Of a stretch of 64,000 bases of DNA, positions 48,981 to 58,126 are shown in pieces. Within the stretch, counting starts at the first letter, position 1. Every line of letters begins with the position of its first letter. The notes under the pieces are model-generated. The model was not told the DNA's origin. It saw only the letters and a list, made by a program, of their open reading frames with translations, and did not search any database. A program made the translations under genes and the position numbers. Origin of the DNA: Bacillota bacterium (GTDB taxonomy: Bacteria; Bacillota; UBA4882; UBA8346). Location: positions 1 through 64,000 of the forward strand of contig JAEVYU010000039.1 of assembly GCA_023392595.1 (NCBI GenBank). Direction: 5' to 3'.

Positions 48981-49280
48981 TTGCTAACCAGTAAACAAAG
49001 AAGCAGGCTCCGTTCGTTAGGTAATGATTTAGAACCGATTCTTACCATCGGAAAAAGTGGAATCTCCCACAATACCATTGAGCAATTGGATGAGGCTCTA
49101 ACTGCCAGAGAGCTTGTGAAAGGTAGAGTATTACCTCACACGGTTTTCGATGTCAATGAGATTGCATCTGAACTCGCCTTGCAAACCATGGCTGAGGTGG
49201 TACAGGTAATTGGGAGGAATATTTTATTTTACAGGCCGCCCAAACCCGGAACTCCGAGTAAACTTCTTCAGGAGGATTAA
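48981..49280 (+). CDS. yhbY: YhbY-family RNA-binding protein
   Basis: A 99-residue CRM-domain protein that binds precursors of the large ribosomal subunit. The start TSKQRSRLRSLGNDLEPIL, TIGKSGI and KGRVLPHTVFDV are typical. I choose TTG 48981, about 9 bases after GAAGAAGG, because homologues begin with LTSKQR; TTG 48945 is too close to its GGAGG. It is followed directly by proB. Confidence 0.9.
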   Translation: MLTSKQRSRLRSLGNDLEPILTIGKSGISHNTIEQLDEALTARELVKGRVLPHTVFDVNEIASELALQTMAEVVQVIGRNILFYRPPKPGTPSKLLQED

Positions 49281-49281
49281 C

Positions 49282-50460
49282 GTGAATCAACTGGAGAACC
49301 AATTTACAAATTTGCATCATGCCAAACGGGTTGTCGTAAAGGTAGGCACCAGTACACTGATGCATAATACCGGTAAACTTAATTTGAACCTGATGGAACA
49401 ATTTGTTCGGCAATTAGTGGATTTGCAAAATCAAGGCCGGGAAGTTGTATTAGTAACTTCAGGAGCGGTAGGTGTCGGATTAGGTCGTCTGGGGTTTACC
49501 GAAAGACCGGCTTCGATCATGGAGCGACAAGCAGTAGCAGCTGTTGGTCAAGGCCTTTTGATGCAGGTTTATGAGAAGTTTTTTTCGGAATACGGACAAA
49601 TCGTCGCCCAGATTTTACTGACCCGCAATGATATCAGTGACCGCAAAAGATATCTGAACGCCCGCAATACCATACTTACGCTATTAAAATACCGGGTTAT
49701 TCCGATTATTAATGAGAATGATACGGTTGCCACCGAAGAATTAAAAATCGGAGAAAATGATACCCTTTCAGCGCTTGTGGCAGGTTTGATAGAAGCGGAT
49801 TTGCTTATTCTTTTGTCGGATATCGACGGTTTATATACGGCTGATCCGAAGAAAAATTCCGATGCATCCTTAATTCCGATCGTGACGGAGATTGATGCCA
49901 AAATTTTAAAGATGGCCGGAGGGGCAGGTTCTGAATTCGGCACCGGAGGCATGCTGACAAAATTGGAAGCTGCCAAAATGGCAACCGCAGCCGGGACAGC
50001 TATGATTTTAATGAATGGACAAAACCCGTTGCAGATTCATAGTATTTTTCAGGGCAGCCCCATCGGAACATTATTTTTAAGTAGTCAACCTTTAGTAAAC
50101 AGTCGAAAACGTTGGATTGCTTACGGCCCTATTGTTAACGGAGAGTTGGTCATTGATCAAGGGGCAGAAAGAGCATTACTGAAACAAGGAACCAGTTTGC
50201 TTCCTTCAGGGATTATTGATTTGGGGGGCGAATTTGAAGAAGGCGATCTCATCCGGATTTTAAATACAAACCAAATGGAGTTAGGACGAGGTCTAACCAA
50301 TTATAGCAGTGATCATTTACAAAAAATCAAAGGAAAAAAGTCGTCGGAAATCGAGATGATTCTTGGTTATAAAGCTGCCGACGAGGTTGTACATAGGGAT
50401 AATTTGGTAATTACGGCTGCGATTGGAGGAGATCTTGATGGAAATTCAAGGTTATGTTGA
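49282..50460 (+). CDS. proB: Glutamate 5-kinase
   Basis: First enzyme of proline synthesis, phosphorylating glutamate. An amino acid kinase domain (VVVKVGTSTLMHN, LVTSGAVGVGLGRLG, PIINENDTVATEEL, FGTGGMLTKLEAAKMA) is followed by a C-terminal PUA domain (about residues 275-370). About 392 residues. GTG 49282 starts 7 bases after AGGAGG; a longer frame from 49210 overlaps yhbY. Its 3' end overlaps proA by about 20 bases, so the two are coupled. Feedback by proline is expected for PUA-containing forms. Confidence 0.95.
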   Translation: MNQLENQFTNLHHAKRVVVKVGTSTLMHNTGKLNLNLMEQFVRQLVDLQNQGREVVLVTSGAVGVGLGRLGFTERPASIMERQAVAAVGQGLLMQVYEKFFSEYGQIVAQILLTRNDISDRKRYLNARNTILTLLKYRVIPIINENDTVATEELKIGENDTLSALVAGLIEADLLILLSDIDGLYTADPKKNSDASLIPIVTEIDAKILKMAGGAGSEFGTGGMLTKLEAAKMATAAGTAMILMNGQNPLQIHSIFQGSPIGTLFLSSQPLVNSRKRWIAYGPIVNGELVIDQGAERALLKQGTSLLPSGIIDLGGEFEEGDLIRILNTNQMELGRGLTNYSSDHLQKIKGKKSSEIEMILGYKAADEVVHRDNLVITAAIGGDLDGNSRLC

Positions 50461-51691
50461 AAATATTGCACGCAAGGCCAAAAAATGTACTTCGGTCCTG
50501 GCAAGAATATCCTCTCTCCAAAAAAATATTCTACTTGAAAAAATGGCAGAGCGGCTGACGTCTCAGAGTCAACAAATTATCGATGCCAATCGAATCGATG
50601 TAGAAAACGCCATTGAAAATGGGCTTAATCAGACTTTGATCGATCGTTTAGCTTTGGATCCAAAACGGATTCATAACATGGCTGAAGGATTACATACCTT
50701 GATTCAACTTGATGACCCCATTGGTACGGTTGATAAAATGTGGCGCCGCCCCAATGGATTGGAAATAGGCCAACAGCGTGTTCCCCTGGGAGTCATTGGG
50801 ATCATTTATGAAGCCAGGCCTAATGTGACGGTTGATGCTGCCGGTTTATGTTTAAAAACTGGGAATGCCGTCATTTTAAAAGGGGGCTCAGAGGCTCTAA
50901 ATTCCAATCGCATTTTGGTGTCCATTCTACGGGCGGCCTTGCAGGAGTGCGGATTACCGGAGGATGGGATTCAACTGATTGATTCAACGGATCGGGAGGC
51001 TGTCAGGATTTTAATGCGTCTAAACCGGTTGGTTGATGTTTTAATCCCCAGAGGCGGGGCTGGACTTATTAAAACTGTTGTTGAAAATTCAAGTGTTCCT
51101 GTTATTGAAACTGGAGTCGGAAATTGTCATACTTATATTGATAGTGAAGCCGATTTGGAAATGGCCCGGAAGATTGCTTGCAATGCTAAAGTCCAGCGGC
51201 CCGGGGTCTGCAACGCCATGGAAACTTTGCTGATCCATGAAGAAGTGGCCGCTAAAATTCTTCCTTTGCTGGCCTTGGACTATCAAAAGGCCGGGGTTGA
51301 ACTCCGCGGTTGTCCGATAACTTGTGGAATAATTTCTGCTAAACCGGCCATGGAAAGTGATTGGGAAACCGAATTCCTTGATTTGATTTTAGCGGTTAAA
51401 GTTGTTAAAAACCTTGATGAAGCGATCGAACATATCAATCGCTATGGTACCAAACATTCCGAAAGCATTATAACGGATAGTTATCCAAAAGCCCGCCGCT
51501 TTTTGGAAGAGATTGATGCCGCCGCTGTTTATGTAAATGCCTCCACCCGTTTTACGGATGGGTTTGAATTCGGATTTGGGGCGGAGATTGGTATCAGCAC
51601 TCAAAAGTTGCACGCCCGTGGGCCCATGGGTTTAGAGGCTCTGACAACAATTAAATACATCATTTTTGGAGACGGACAGATTCGAGAATGA
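50438..51691 (+). CDS. proA: Gamma-glutamyl phosphate reductase
   Basis: Reduces glutamyl phosphate to glutamate semialdehyde with NADPH, second step of proline synthesis. A 417-residue aldehyde-dehydrogenase-fold protein. Signatures are PLGVIGIIYEARPNVTVDAA, LKTGNAVILKGGSEAL, the catalytic Cys in ETGVGNCHTYID, and NASTRFTDGFEFGFGAEIGI. The start is ATG 50438 behind GGAGG inside the proB 3' end. proC is not in the window. Confidence 0.95.
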   Translation: MEIQGYVENIARKAKKCTSVLARISSLQKNILLEKMAERLTSQSQQIIDANRIDVENAIENGLNQTLIDRLALDPKRIHNMAEGLHTLIQLDDPIGTVDKMWRRPNGLEIGQQRVPLGVIGIIYEARPNVTVDAAGLCLKTGNAVILKGGSEALNSNRILVSILRAALQECGLPEDGIQLIDSTDREAVRILMRLNRLVDVLIPRGGAGLIKTVVENSSVPVIETGVGNCHTYIDSEADLEMARKIACNAKVQRPGVCNAMETLLIHEEVAAKILPLLALDYQKAGVELRGCPITCGIISAKPAMESDWETEFLDLILAVKVVKNLDEAIEHINRYGTKHSESIITDSYPKARRFLEEIDAAAVYVNASTRFTDGFEFGFGAEIGISTQKLHARGPMGLEALTTIKYIIFGDGQIRE

Positions 51692-51723
51692 TCTGTGCGT
51701 GATGGGACGGGAGACATTGCAGA

Positions 51724-52329
51724 ATGGCGGGTTTGGGAATGTTGGGAGGAACTTTTGATCCAATTCATTTTGGGCATCTTTTTTTAGCGGAAAAGTCACG
51801 AGAAACCTTTGGCTTATCAAAAGTTCTATTTGTACCGGCATCTCATCCGCCTCATAAAATCGGCGAAGTAGCTCTTCCTGTGGTAGAACGCTTTAAAATG
51901 GTAGAACTGGCTATTAAGAACCATCCCCAATTTCAAATATCCGCTGTCGAGTTAAACAGGATGGGTCCTTCCTATACCATTGATACGATTCGGGAAATTA
52001 AAAGTGAAAACCCCGGGGAGGATTTATTTTTAATTTTAGGATTTGATTCGCTGCTTAATTTAAATACCTGGAAGGAGTATCGGCAGATATTGGAGGAGAC
52101 TCGACTTGTTGCCGCTATGAGACCCGGATCCCCACAATTTGTTACCCTTCAGGATTGGCCCGATTTCCTTAAACCTTATCGGGAACGGATTCACATTTTA
52201 AATGCCCCCCTTATTGACATTTCAGCAACTTGGCTTCGCAGTGAATTAAAAAAGGGGCACTCGATCCGTTATTTGGTTCCGGATCCAATTTATGAATACA
52301 TAACCCGCAATCAGTTATATAAATTTTGA
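51724..52329 (+). CDS. nadD: Nicotinate-nucleotide adenylyltransferase
   Basis: Makes nicotinate adenine dinucleotide in NAD synthesis. A 201-residue HxGH-family nucleotidyltransferase: GGTFDPIHFGHL at residues 8-19, PASHPPHK, and SATWLRSELKKGHSIRYLVP (the ISSTxIR-type motif). The gene order nadD ... yqeK-rsfS-leuS is typical of Bacillota, although here three extra genes are inserted before yqeK. GGGAG lies 11 bases before ATG 51724. Confidence 0.93.
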   Translation: MAGLGMLGGTFDPIHFGHLFLAEKSRETFGLSKVLFVPASHPPHKIGEVALPVVERFKMVELAIKNHPQFQISAVELNRMGPSYTIDTIREIKSENPGEDLFLILGFDSLLNLNTWKEYRQILEETRLVAAMRPGSPQFVTLQDWPDFLKPYRERIHILNAPLIDISATWLRSELKKGHSIRYLVPDPIYEYITRNQLYKF

Positions 52330-52519
52330 AGCGGAGCAAGATTTGGTTGTTCTCAACTTGAATTAGAATCATCCCTGCAATTGAATTGGTATTATTGGTG
52401 TCCCCCCATCTATTATTTTCAAACATTTCCTTTGCGCATCAGAATTCTCACCTTCTACATTAAAATCCGTATAGTCCATTTTTTTTGATGCAAAATAGAG
52501 TTAGTAGAGAGAGGTGAAA

Positions 52520-52780
52520 ATGGTGACGAAAACGCTTTATGTAGGGAATTTACCTTGGTCGGCCACAAAAGAGGATTTAGCAGCTCTATTCGCACCGCAA
52601 GCTGAGGTAAAGTCCAGTCGAATTATTACGGATCGGGAGAGTGGCCGTTCAAAAGGTTTTGGATTTATTGAAGTTGATAATGATGACATTGATAGCATTA
52701 TCAATTCAATGAATGGCAAAGATATGGGTGGACGAGAAATCATCGTGAATGAAGCAAAACCCCGACAACAAAGAATGTGA
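52520..52780 (+). CDS. RRM-type RNA-binding protein
   Basis: An 86-residue single RNA-recognition-motif protein. RNP2 (LYVGNLPW) and RNP1 (SKGFGFIEV) are both intact; EVKSSRIITDRESGRSKGFG is the usual middle strand. Such proteins occur in cyanobacteria and scattered Bacillota and bind single-stranded RNA, often under cold or stress conditions. GAGAGG precedes ATG 52520; the in-frame GTG 52514 overlaps it. A monocistronic unit with a strong terminator. Targets unknown. Confidence 0.92.
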   Translation: MVTKTLYVGNLPWSATKEDLAALFAPQAEVKSSRIITDRESGRSKGFGFIEVDNDDIDSIINSMNGKDMGGREIIVNEAKPRQQRM

Positions 52781-52782
52781 GA

Positions 52783-52809
52783 AAGGTGCTGTCCAAGCGC
52801 CTTTTTTTT
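52783..52809 (+). terminator. Terminator of RRM gene
   Basis: AAGGTGC pairs with GCGCCTT, with a 7-base loop and eight T. Confidence 0.9.
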
Positions 52810-52947
52810 ACGTGAAATTTGAATAGAATTCATAGTCTTTTCAAGTATTGTTTTTTACGGGGAATTTTGGTCAATTTAGAGGGAAAAATAAGAAAATCAC
52901 GAATAAGATATCAGTTTAAGAGTTTGAAAGGAGAAAATTGGAAACTC

Positions 52948-53439
52948 ATGGCATCCGACTCAAGTTTTGATGTGGTCTCAAAAGTCAATCTGCAGGAGGT
53001 CGATAATGCAGTCAATCAGACTATCAAAGAGATTGAACAGCGATACGATTTTAAAGGTTGTCAAACTGAGATAACTTTGGAAAATGCAGAAATCCGTATT
53101 TTGACCAGTGATGAATTCAAAATAAAAAGTGTTGTTGATATTTTACAAACAAAGTTAATTAAACGGGGGGTCTCCATTAAAAATCTTGATTACGGAAAAA
53201 TCGAGGATGCCTCAGGAAATGCTAAACGTCAGCTTGTTAAGGTAAAACAGGGTATTGAAATGGAACAAGCTAAACAGATTGTTAAAGATATTAAGTCTTC
53301 AAATTTAAAAATTCAAGCGCAGATTATGAGTGATCAAGTGAGAGTTTCCGGCAAAAATAAAGATGATTTACAAGCAGCCATCCAACTTTTAAAAAGTAAA
53401 GATTATCATGTGGAATTACAATTTGTAAATTACCGTTAA
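52948..53439 (+). CDS. yajQ: YajQ-family nucleotide-binding protein
   Basis: A 163-residue protein of the YajQ family, members of which bind c-di-GMP or RNA. Signature segments are SSFDVVSKVNLQEVDNAVNQ, EIEQRYDFKGCQTEI, GKIEDASGNAKRQLVKVKQG and KDIKSSNLKIQAQIMSDQVR, with a final VELQFVNYR. I start at ATG 52948; an upstream extension (from 52819) lacks family similarity. It is next to a PilZ gene, which strengthens a c-di-GMP link. Confidence 0.93.
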   Translation: MASDSSFDVVSKVNLQEVDNAVNQTIKEIEQRYDFKGCQTEITLENAEIRILTSDEFKIKSVVDILQTKLIKRGVSIKNLDYGKIEDASGNAKRQLVKVKQGIEMEQAKQIVKDIKSSNLKIQAQIMSDQVRVSGKNKDDLQAAIQLLKSKDYHVELQFVNYR

Positions 53440-53469
53440 AAATTAAAACGGGAAATTGAGGGATCGGAA

Positions 53470-53838
53470 ATGGAAAAAAGAGAGTTAGTTCGGGTGCCCT
53501 TTCAAATTGACGCCACGATTTCGGCTGAAAACCAAACTGTACAGGGGAAAATAGAGAACATCAGTCTGAAGGGTATGTTTATACTTACAGACGGTCAATT
53601 TAAACTTAATGATATGGTTCGAATAACAATTCACCTGGCTGGTGAGTCATCCGATTTGGAAATTGATGTCACCGGGATCGTTGTCAGAAAAAATGAAAAA
53701 GGGATCGGGGTTCGATTTGAAAAAGTCGATCTGGATTCTTTTATCCATTTAAGAAATATAGTAGCCTATAACAGTGGTGATGAAGATCAAGTAATGGATG
53801 AGTTCTGTGATTTTGTCAACCATAAAAGTCAAAAATAA
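53470..53838 (+). CDS. PilZ-domain c-di-GMP receptor
   Basis: A 122-residue single PilZ domain. Both ligand motifs are intact: RELVR (Arg4xxxArg8) and NISLKG (Asn30xSerxxGly35). The rest gives the beta-barrel (DMVRITIHLAG, DLEIDVTGIVVRKNEKGIGVRFE). GGAA precedes ATG 53470. It lacks an output domain, so it should act by binding a partner. It lies 30 bases after yajQ, another candidate c-di-GMP binder. Partners unknown. Confidence 0.92.
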   Translation: MEKRELVRVPFQIDATISAENQTVQGKIENISLKGMFILTDGQFKLNDMVRITIHLAGESSDLEIDVTGIVVRKNEKGIGVRFEKVDLDSFIHLRNIVAYNSGDEDQVMDEFCDFVNHKSQK

Positions 53839-53901
53839 TTTATTGATAGAGCTTTATTATTTTAGTTTTATTTTTTCATCTCTATTGTGGAGCATCATTT
53901 T

Positions 53902-54480
53902 ATGAATCGTGATCAGATTATTAAGGTTCTACGTCAACATGTATCCGAAAAAAGATTGGCTCATTGTATACGGGTTGAAGAAACGGCATTGAAGTTGGCG
54001 GACCGTTTTGGAGTGGGAAAGGACTTGGTGAGCCCAGCCGCGCTCTTGCATGACCTTTGCAGGGAATATACTGAAGATTTGCTCTTGAAACTGGCTATTA
54101 ATTTTGGTATAGTTATAGACGATATTGAGAAAAGAGAACCTATTCTATTACATGGTTCGGTGGCGGCAGCGGTAGCCCGGACTGAATTAGGGATTCATGA
54201 TCCGCTGATTTTGGAGGCTATTACCTTACATATTACGGGCGGACCCAAGGTTACCAATTTAACTAAACTCATTTATATTTCCGACTTTATAGAGCCTGGC
54301 CGCACGTTTCAAGAAGCGGTAATTTTGCGCGAAGCTTCCTCTCAAATCGCCCCGGAACTTCTTTTGCTAAAAGTTTATAATCGGACCTTAGAATTTTTAG
54401 TGAATCAGAATTATTTAATTCACCCCTTGGGGATTGCCGGTAGAAACGAACTTCTCATGAAAGGAATTATTGAAGAGTGA
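53902..54480 (+). CDS. yqeK: YqeK-type HD-domain hydrolase
   Basis: A 192-residue HD-domain phosphohydrolase of the YqeK family, whose members cleave diadenosine tetraphosphate symmetrically. Metal-binding HD motif in ALLHDLCREYTED, with the first His in RLAHCIRVEETAL and later His in HGSVAAAVARTELG and LHITGGP. I start at ATG 53902, 9 bases after GGAG; GTG 53887 overlaps that site. Its TGA overlaps the GTG of rsfS. Order yqeK-rsfS-leuS is conserved in Bacillota. Confidence 0.9.
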   Translation: MNRDQIIKVLRQHVSEKRLAHCIRVEETALKLADRFGVGKDLVSPAALLHDLCREYTEDLLLKLAINFGIVIDDIEKREPILLHGSVAAAVARTELGIHDPLILEAITLHITGGPKVTNLTKLIYISDFIEPGRTFQEAVILREASSQIAPELLLLKVYNRTLEFLVNQNYLIHPLGIAGRNELLMKGIIEE

Positions 54481-54809
54481 AAGAAACCTTAACCCTCATT
54501 TTAGAGGCTGTTAACCAAAAGAAAGCACTGAATCCGGTGATTCTTGATTTAAGGGGTATTTCCGATATAACGGATTATTTTGTAATTTGTTCCGGTAAAA
54601 CGGCAATTCAGGTTCGTTCCATTGTTGACAACATTATCGATGAATTAATTGAATTTGGTGCGCAAATCCCTTCAAAAGAAGGATATCACGAAGGTCATTG
54701 GGTTTTGCTGGATTTGGGCAATATAGTCGTTCATGTTATGCAAGAAACGGAACGGGATTTTTATGCATTGGAAAACTTATGGCACGATGCTGAGGTTCTC
54801 AATTTATGA
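54477..54809 (+). CDS. rsfS: Ribosome silencing factor RsfS
   Basis: A 110-residue factor that binds L14 and blocks subunit joining in starvation. Signatures are DLRGISDITDYFVICSGKT, GYHEGHWVLLDLGNIVVHVM and DFYALENLW. The GTG start at 54477 overlaps the yqeK stop (GTGA). A hairpin with a T-rich tail lies between it and leuS. Confidence 0.95.
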   Translation: MKETLTLILEAVNQKKALNPVILDLRGISDITDYFVICSGKTAIQVRSIVDNIIDELIEFGAQIPSKEGYHEGHWVLLDLGNIVVHVMQETERDFYALENLWHDAEVLNL

Positions 54810-54815
54810 TTACGA

Positions 54816-54880
54816 TATAATTTAAATGTGGATGTTTTCGGTAACATCGCCCCTGGCATTTGCCGGGCTATTTTATTTTT
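54816..54880 (+). terminator. Terminator or attenuator between rsfS and leuS
   Basis: A TATAAT lies at 54816-54821 with a weak -35. A hairpin (GCCC-CT-GGCA against TGCC-GGGC, 54849-54868) is followed by TATTTTATTTTT. It may end the rsfS transcript or attenuate leuS. No T-box signature is present. Confidence 0.55.
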
Positions 54881-54893
54881 AGGGGGCTTATTC

Positions 54894-57344
54894 ATGAGTA
54901 AAGTTGAAAAATACCATCACTCGGAGATCGAACCGAATTGGCAAAAGAAGTGGGAAGCTGATGGTTTGTACCATTCTGAAATTAACAAGGGAAAGCCTAA
55001 ATATTATGCATTAACCATGTTGCCTTATCCGAGTGGAGATCTGCACATCGGTCACTGGTATGCCTTCACTCCTTCCGATGCTCACGCCCGGTTTAAAAGG
55101 ATGAACGGTTATAATGTACTGTTTCCAATGGGGTTTGATGCATTTGGATTGCCGGCTGAAAATGCGGCAATTAAAAGGAAGACTCATCCTCATACTTGGA
55201 CCATGGGGAATATTGAAAAAATGCGCCAACAAATGAAAAGTATGGGAGCCATTTTTGATTGGCGGCGTGAAATCGTTTCCTGTTTACCGGATTATTACCG
55301 TTGGACGCAATGGTTTTTCCTGAAATTTTTTGAAAAGGGGATTGCCTATAAACGTTTTGCTCCGGTGGATTTTTGTCCTGCATGTAATACGACACTTGCC
55401 AGGGAACAAGTTTGGGGTGAGGATCGTCATTGCGAACGTTGTCAAACCCCGGTAATTAAAAAAGAGTTAAGCCAATGGTTTTTTAAGATCACCGATTATG
55501 CTGATGAATTATTGGATTTTTCTCAAATTGATTGGCCTGAAAGGGTCATCTCAATGCAGCAAAATTGGATAGGCCGTAGTGAAGGCGCGGAAGTGAATTT
55601 CCATACCGAGTCCGGACAGGAGATTAAAATTTTTACAACCAGACCGGATACATTATGGGGGGTAACATTTATGGTTCTTGCTCCGGAACATCCTCTGGTG
55701 CAGCAAATAACCGCTCCCCAGTGTCAAGCGGAAGTTGAAGAGTATGTTGCCCAAGCCGCCCGACAATCCGAAATCGAACGTCTGGCAACTACCAAAGAGA
55801 AAACTGGTGTTTTCACTGGAGCATATGCTATCAATCCAGTCAACGGGGAAAAGGTTCCCATATGGATTGCCGACTATGTCATGATGGGTTATGGCACGGG
55901 GGCGATTATGGCGGTACCCGCTCATGATGAGCGGGATTTCGATTTTGCCCGAAAATTTAGCCTACCCGTTAAAATAGTGATTGCACCCAATGGGTGGACT
56001 GGGCAGGAAGCTTTGAATGAAGCTTATACAGGAGTTGAGGAAGGAAAACTCGTAAATTCCGGCCAGTTTGACGGCACACCGGCTGTGAAAGCCAAGGCTG
56101 TTGTTACATCTTGGTTATCTGAGCAGGGCATTGGCAAGAAGACAGTTAATTACCGCTTGCGTGACTGGTTAATTAGCCGTCAACGTTATTGGGGTGCCCC
56201 GATTCCGATCATTTATTGTGAAAAATGTGGTACCGTTCCGGTTCCTGAAAAGGATTTACCTGTATTGTTACCGGAAGATGCCGAATTTTTGCCAACCGGG
56301 GAATCACCACTGAAATATCATGACGGATTCCGTAAAACTACTTGTCCAAAATGCGGCGGCCCCGCCGAACGGGAAACCGATACCATGGATACCTTTATGT
56401 GTTCATCCTGGTATCCTTATGGGTATTTAAGTCCCTATTACCAAGGAAATGTTCCGTTTAACCCGGAGGAAGGGAAATATTGGCTGCCTATTGATCTTTA
56501 TACCGGGGGAATTGAACATGCCTGCATGCACCTTATTTATATCCGGTTTTTCACAAAAGCTATGCGCGATTTAGGTTTGGTTGATTTCGACGAACCAGTG
56601 GTCAAGTTGAGAAATCAAGGAATTATTCTTGGAGAAGACAGCGAAAAAATGAGCAAATCGAGGGGGAATGTTGTAGCTCCTGATGATTTGGTCCAAAAAT
56701 ATGGTGCGGATGCTGTTCGGGCATATTTAATGTTCGGCTGGCGTTGGGAACAGGGAGGGCCTTGGGATAGTAAAGGAGTCGAAGGTATCTACCGCTTTTT
56801 GAACCGGATTTGGGACTTGACTTTGGAAGAAGCTCCGGCGGGAAATTCATCCGAAGCTGAAAAAGTTTTACGACGGAAAACTCATCAGACTATCGCCAAG
56901 GCAACTAAAGAAATCGAAAATTTTTCTTTCAACACCTACCTTGCTTCTTTAATGGAACTTTCAAACGTGATGGCCAAACATAAAGCTGAAGTTTATGAAA
57001 CTGTTGCCTGGAAGGAATCTGTAAAAACCTTACTTCTTTTAATGGCGCCGGCTTGTCCTCACATTACAGAGGAGATTTGGGCACGGCTTGGGCTTCCTTA
57101 TTCCATTCATAATCAAAGTTGGCCTAAATTTGCTCCCGATTTGGCTGCTGAAGAGACAGTAGAGATTGTTCTCCAAATTAATGGAAAAATTCGTGAAAAA
57201 TTAGTGGTTCCTATTCATAGTTCTGCGGAAGAACTTCAGGGTATGGCCATGCAAAATGATGTGATTCAAAAAGCAATTGTTGGTAAAACAGTGAAAAAAG
57301 TGATTGCTGTACCCGATCGTTTGGTGAATGTAGTTATCGTATAA
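54894..57344 (+). CDS. leuS: Leucyl-tRNA synthetase
   Basis: Charges tRNA-Leu. An 816-residue class Ia synthetase: HIGH motif PYPSGDLHIGH, CP1 editing domain (about 225-420, with TTRPDTLWGVTFMVLAPEHP and MAVPAHDERDFDFA), zinc-type Cys pairs (CPACN, CEKC, CPKC), KMSKS motif EKMSKSRGNV, and the C-terminal domain. AGGGGG lies about 8 bases before ATG 54894; the longer frame from 54828 runs through the hairpin and is rejected. Confidence 0.96.
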   Translation: MSKVEKYHHSEIEPNWQKKWEADGLYHSEINKGKPKYYALTMLPYPSGDLHIGHWYAFTPSDAHARFKRMNGYNVLFPMGFDAFGLPAENAAIKRKTHPHTWTMGNIEKMRQQMKSMGAIFDWRREIVSCLPDYYRWTQWFFLKFFEKGIAYKRFAPVDFCPACNTTLAREQVWGEDRHCERCQTPVIKKELSQWFFKITDYADELLDFSQIDWPERVISMQQNWIGRSEGAEVNFHTESGQEIKIFTTRPDTLWGVTFMVLAPEHPLVQQITAPQCQAEVEEYVAQAARQSEIERLATTKEKTGVFTGAYAINPVNGEKVPIWIADYVMMGYGTGAIMAVPAHDERDFDFARKFSLPVKIVIAPNGWTGQEALNEAYTGVEEGKLVNSGQFDGTPAVKAKAVVTSWLSEQGIGKKTVNYRLRDWLISRQRYWGAPIPIIYCEKCGTVPVPEKDLPVLLPEDAEFLPTGESPLKYHDGFRKTTCPKCGGPAERETDTMDTFMCSSWYPYGYLSPYYQGNVPFNPEEGKYWLPIDLYTGGIEHACMHLIYIRFFTKAMRDLGLVDFDEPVVKLRNQGIILGEDSEKMSKSRGNVVAPDDLVQKYGADAVRAYLMFGWRWEQGGPWDSKGVEGIYRFLNRIWDLTLEEAPAGNSSEAEKVLRRKTHQTIAKATKEIENFSFNTYLASLMELSNVMAKHKAEVYETVAWKESVKTLLLLMAPACPHITEEIWARLGLPYSIHNQSWPKFAPDLAAEETVEIVLQINGKIREKLVVPIHSSAEELQGMAMQNDVIQKAIVGKTVKKVIAVPDRLVNVVIV

Positions 57345-57367
57345 TAGGTTTAAGGGTATTTTCACAA

Positions 57368-57928
57368 ATGAGGCCGGTAAAGGACATGGATGTTTTTAAA
57401 ATACCTATTGTGTTAAGACCAGAACTGAGAAAGACGATCCAGGCTCGGTTTGTCGGTAATGAATGCCTGATTCAGTTTCCAGGGATATGGATCAAAAGAA
57501 AAAAATATTTAGTGATGATGATTGATCGGGTCTATTGGCGGCTGATGGCTCGCATTTCAATCGATATGCTGAGGAAACGAACCGCGGAATTAAACCAGCA
57601 ATACTTTGGCTTCAATTATCAAGGTGTCCACTATCATCGTCAATTTGGAAGATGGGGTTCCTGTTCGACTTTAAGGAATATTAATATATCTCACCGATTG
57701 ATTGGAGCCCCTGAAGAGTTAAGCGATTATGTGATTATTCACGAACTCGCTCATCTTAAATTCATGAATCATGGTAAGGATTTTTGGAAATTAGTCACCG
57801 GTACGGGTGTAGATCCAAAAAAAAATCGTAGCGAAATTTCTTCTTATGGCCAAAGCTGGCAAAATAGATATTATCAGTGGTACCGGCAAATTTTGAATTT
57901 AATTGATTCGACAGATTTTAAAAAATAA
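57368..57928 (+). CDS. YgjP/DUF45-type metallopeptidase
   Basis: A 186-residue cytosolic protein with a zincin motif HELAHLKFMNHGKDFW (HExxH plus a third His). Just before it is the family block FGRWGSCSTLRNINISHRLI. Related to SprT/WLM-type proteases; substrates are unknown. ATG 57368 has AAGGG 12 bases upstream; ATG 57386 is an alternative start. A strong terminator follows. Confidence 0.88.
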   Translation: MRPVKDMDVFKIPIVLRPELRKTIQARFVGNECLIQFPGIWIKRKKYLVMMIDRVYWRLMARISIDMLRKRTAELNQQYFGFNYQGVHYHRQFGRWGSCSTLRNINISHRLIGAPEELSDYVIIHELAHLKFMNHGKDFWKLVTGTGVDPKKNRSEISSYGQSWQNRYYQWYRQILNLIDSTDFKK

Positions 57929-57985
57929 ATCGAATTCAAAAGGTAGCAAATTTGTTAATACCCAAAGAACGATGGCAAAATAGTC

Positions 57986-58014
57986 AGCCCGGGGAAACCC
58001 CGGGCTTTTTTGTT
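57986..58014 (+). terminator. Strong rho-independent terminator
   Basis: AGCCCGGGG-AAA-CCCCGGGCT followed by a T-rich tail (TTTTTTGTTT). It separates the housekeeping block from the sporulation cluster. Confidence 0.95.
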
Positions 58015-58126
58015 TGAATAAAGCCCCAGGTAAAAGGGGATTTTATCCTTAGAGTTCGCGGATGTTCTCATATGGACTTCAGGTACTGCATCCGAGTTCA
58101 AAAATCTACTCTGGGGATGTGTCCTA

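Noticed and set aside
54828..54893. N-terminal extension of leuS
   Set aside because: Would translate through the terminator-like hairpin; the ATG at 54894 has AGGGGG and gives the usual leuS N-terminus.
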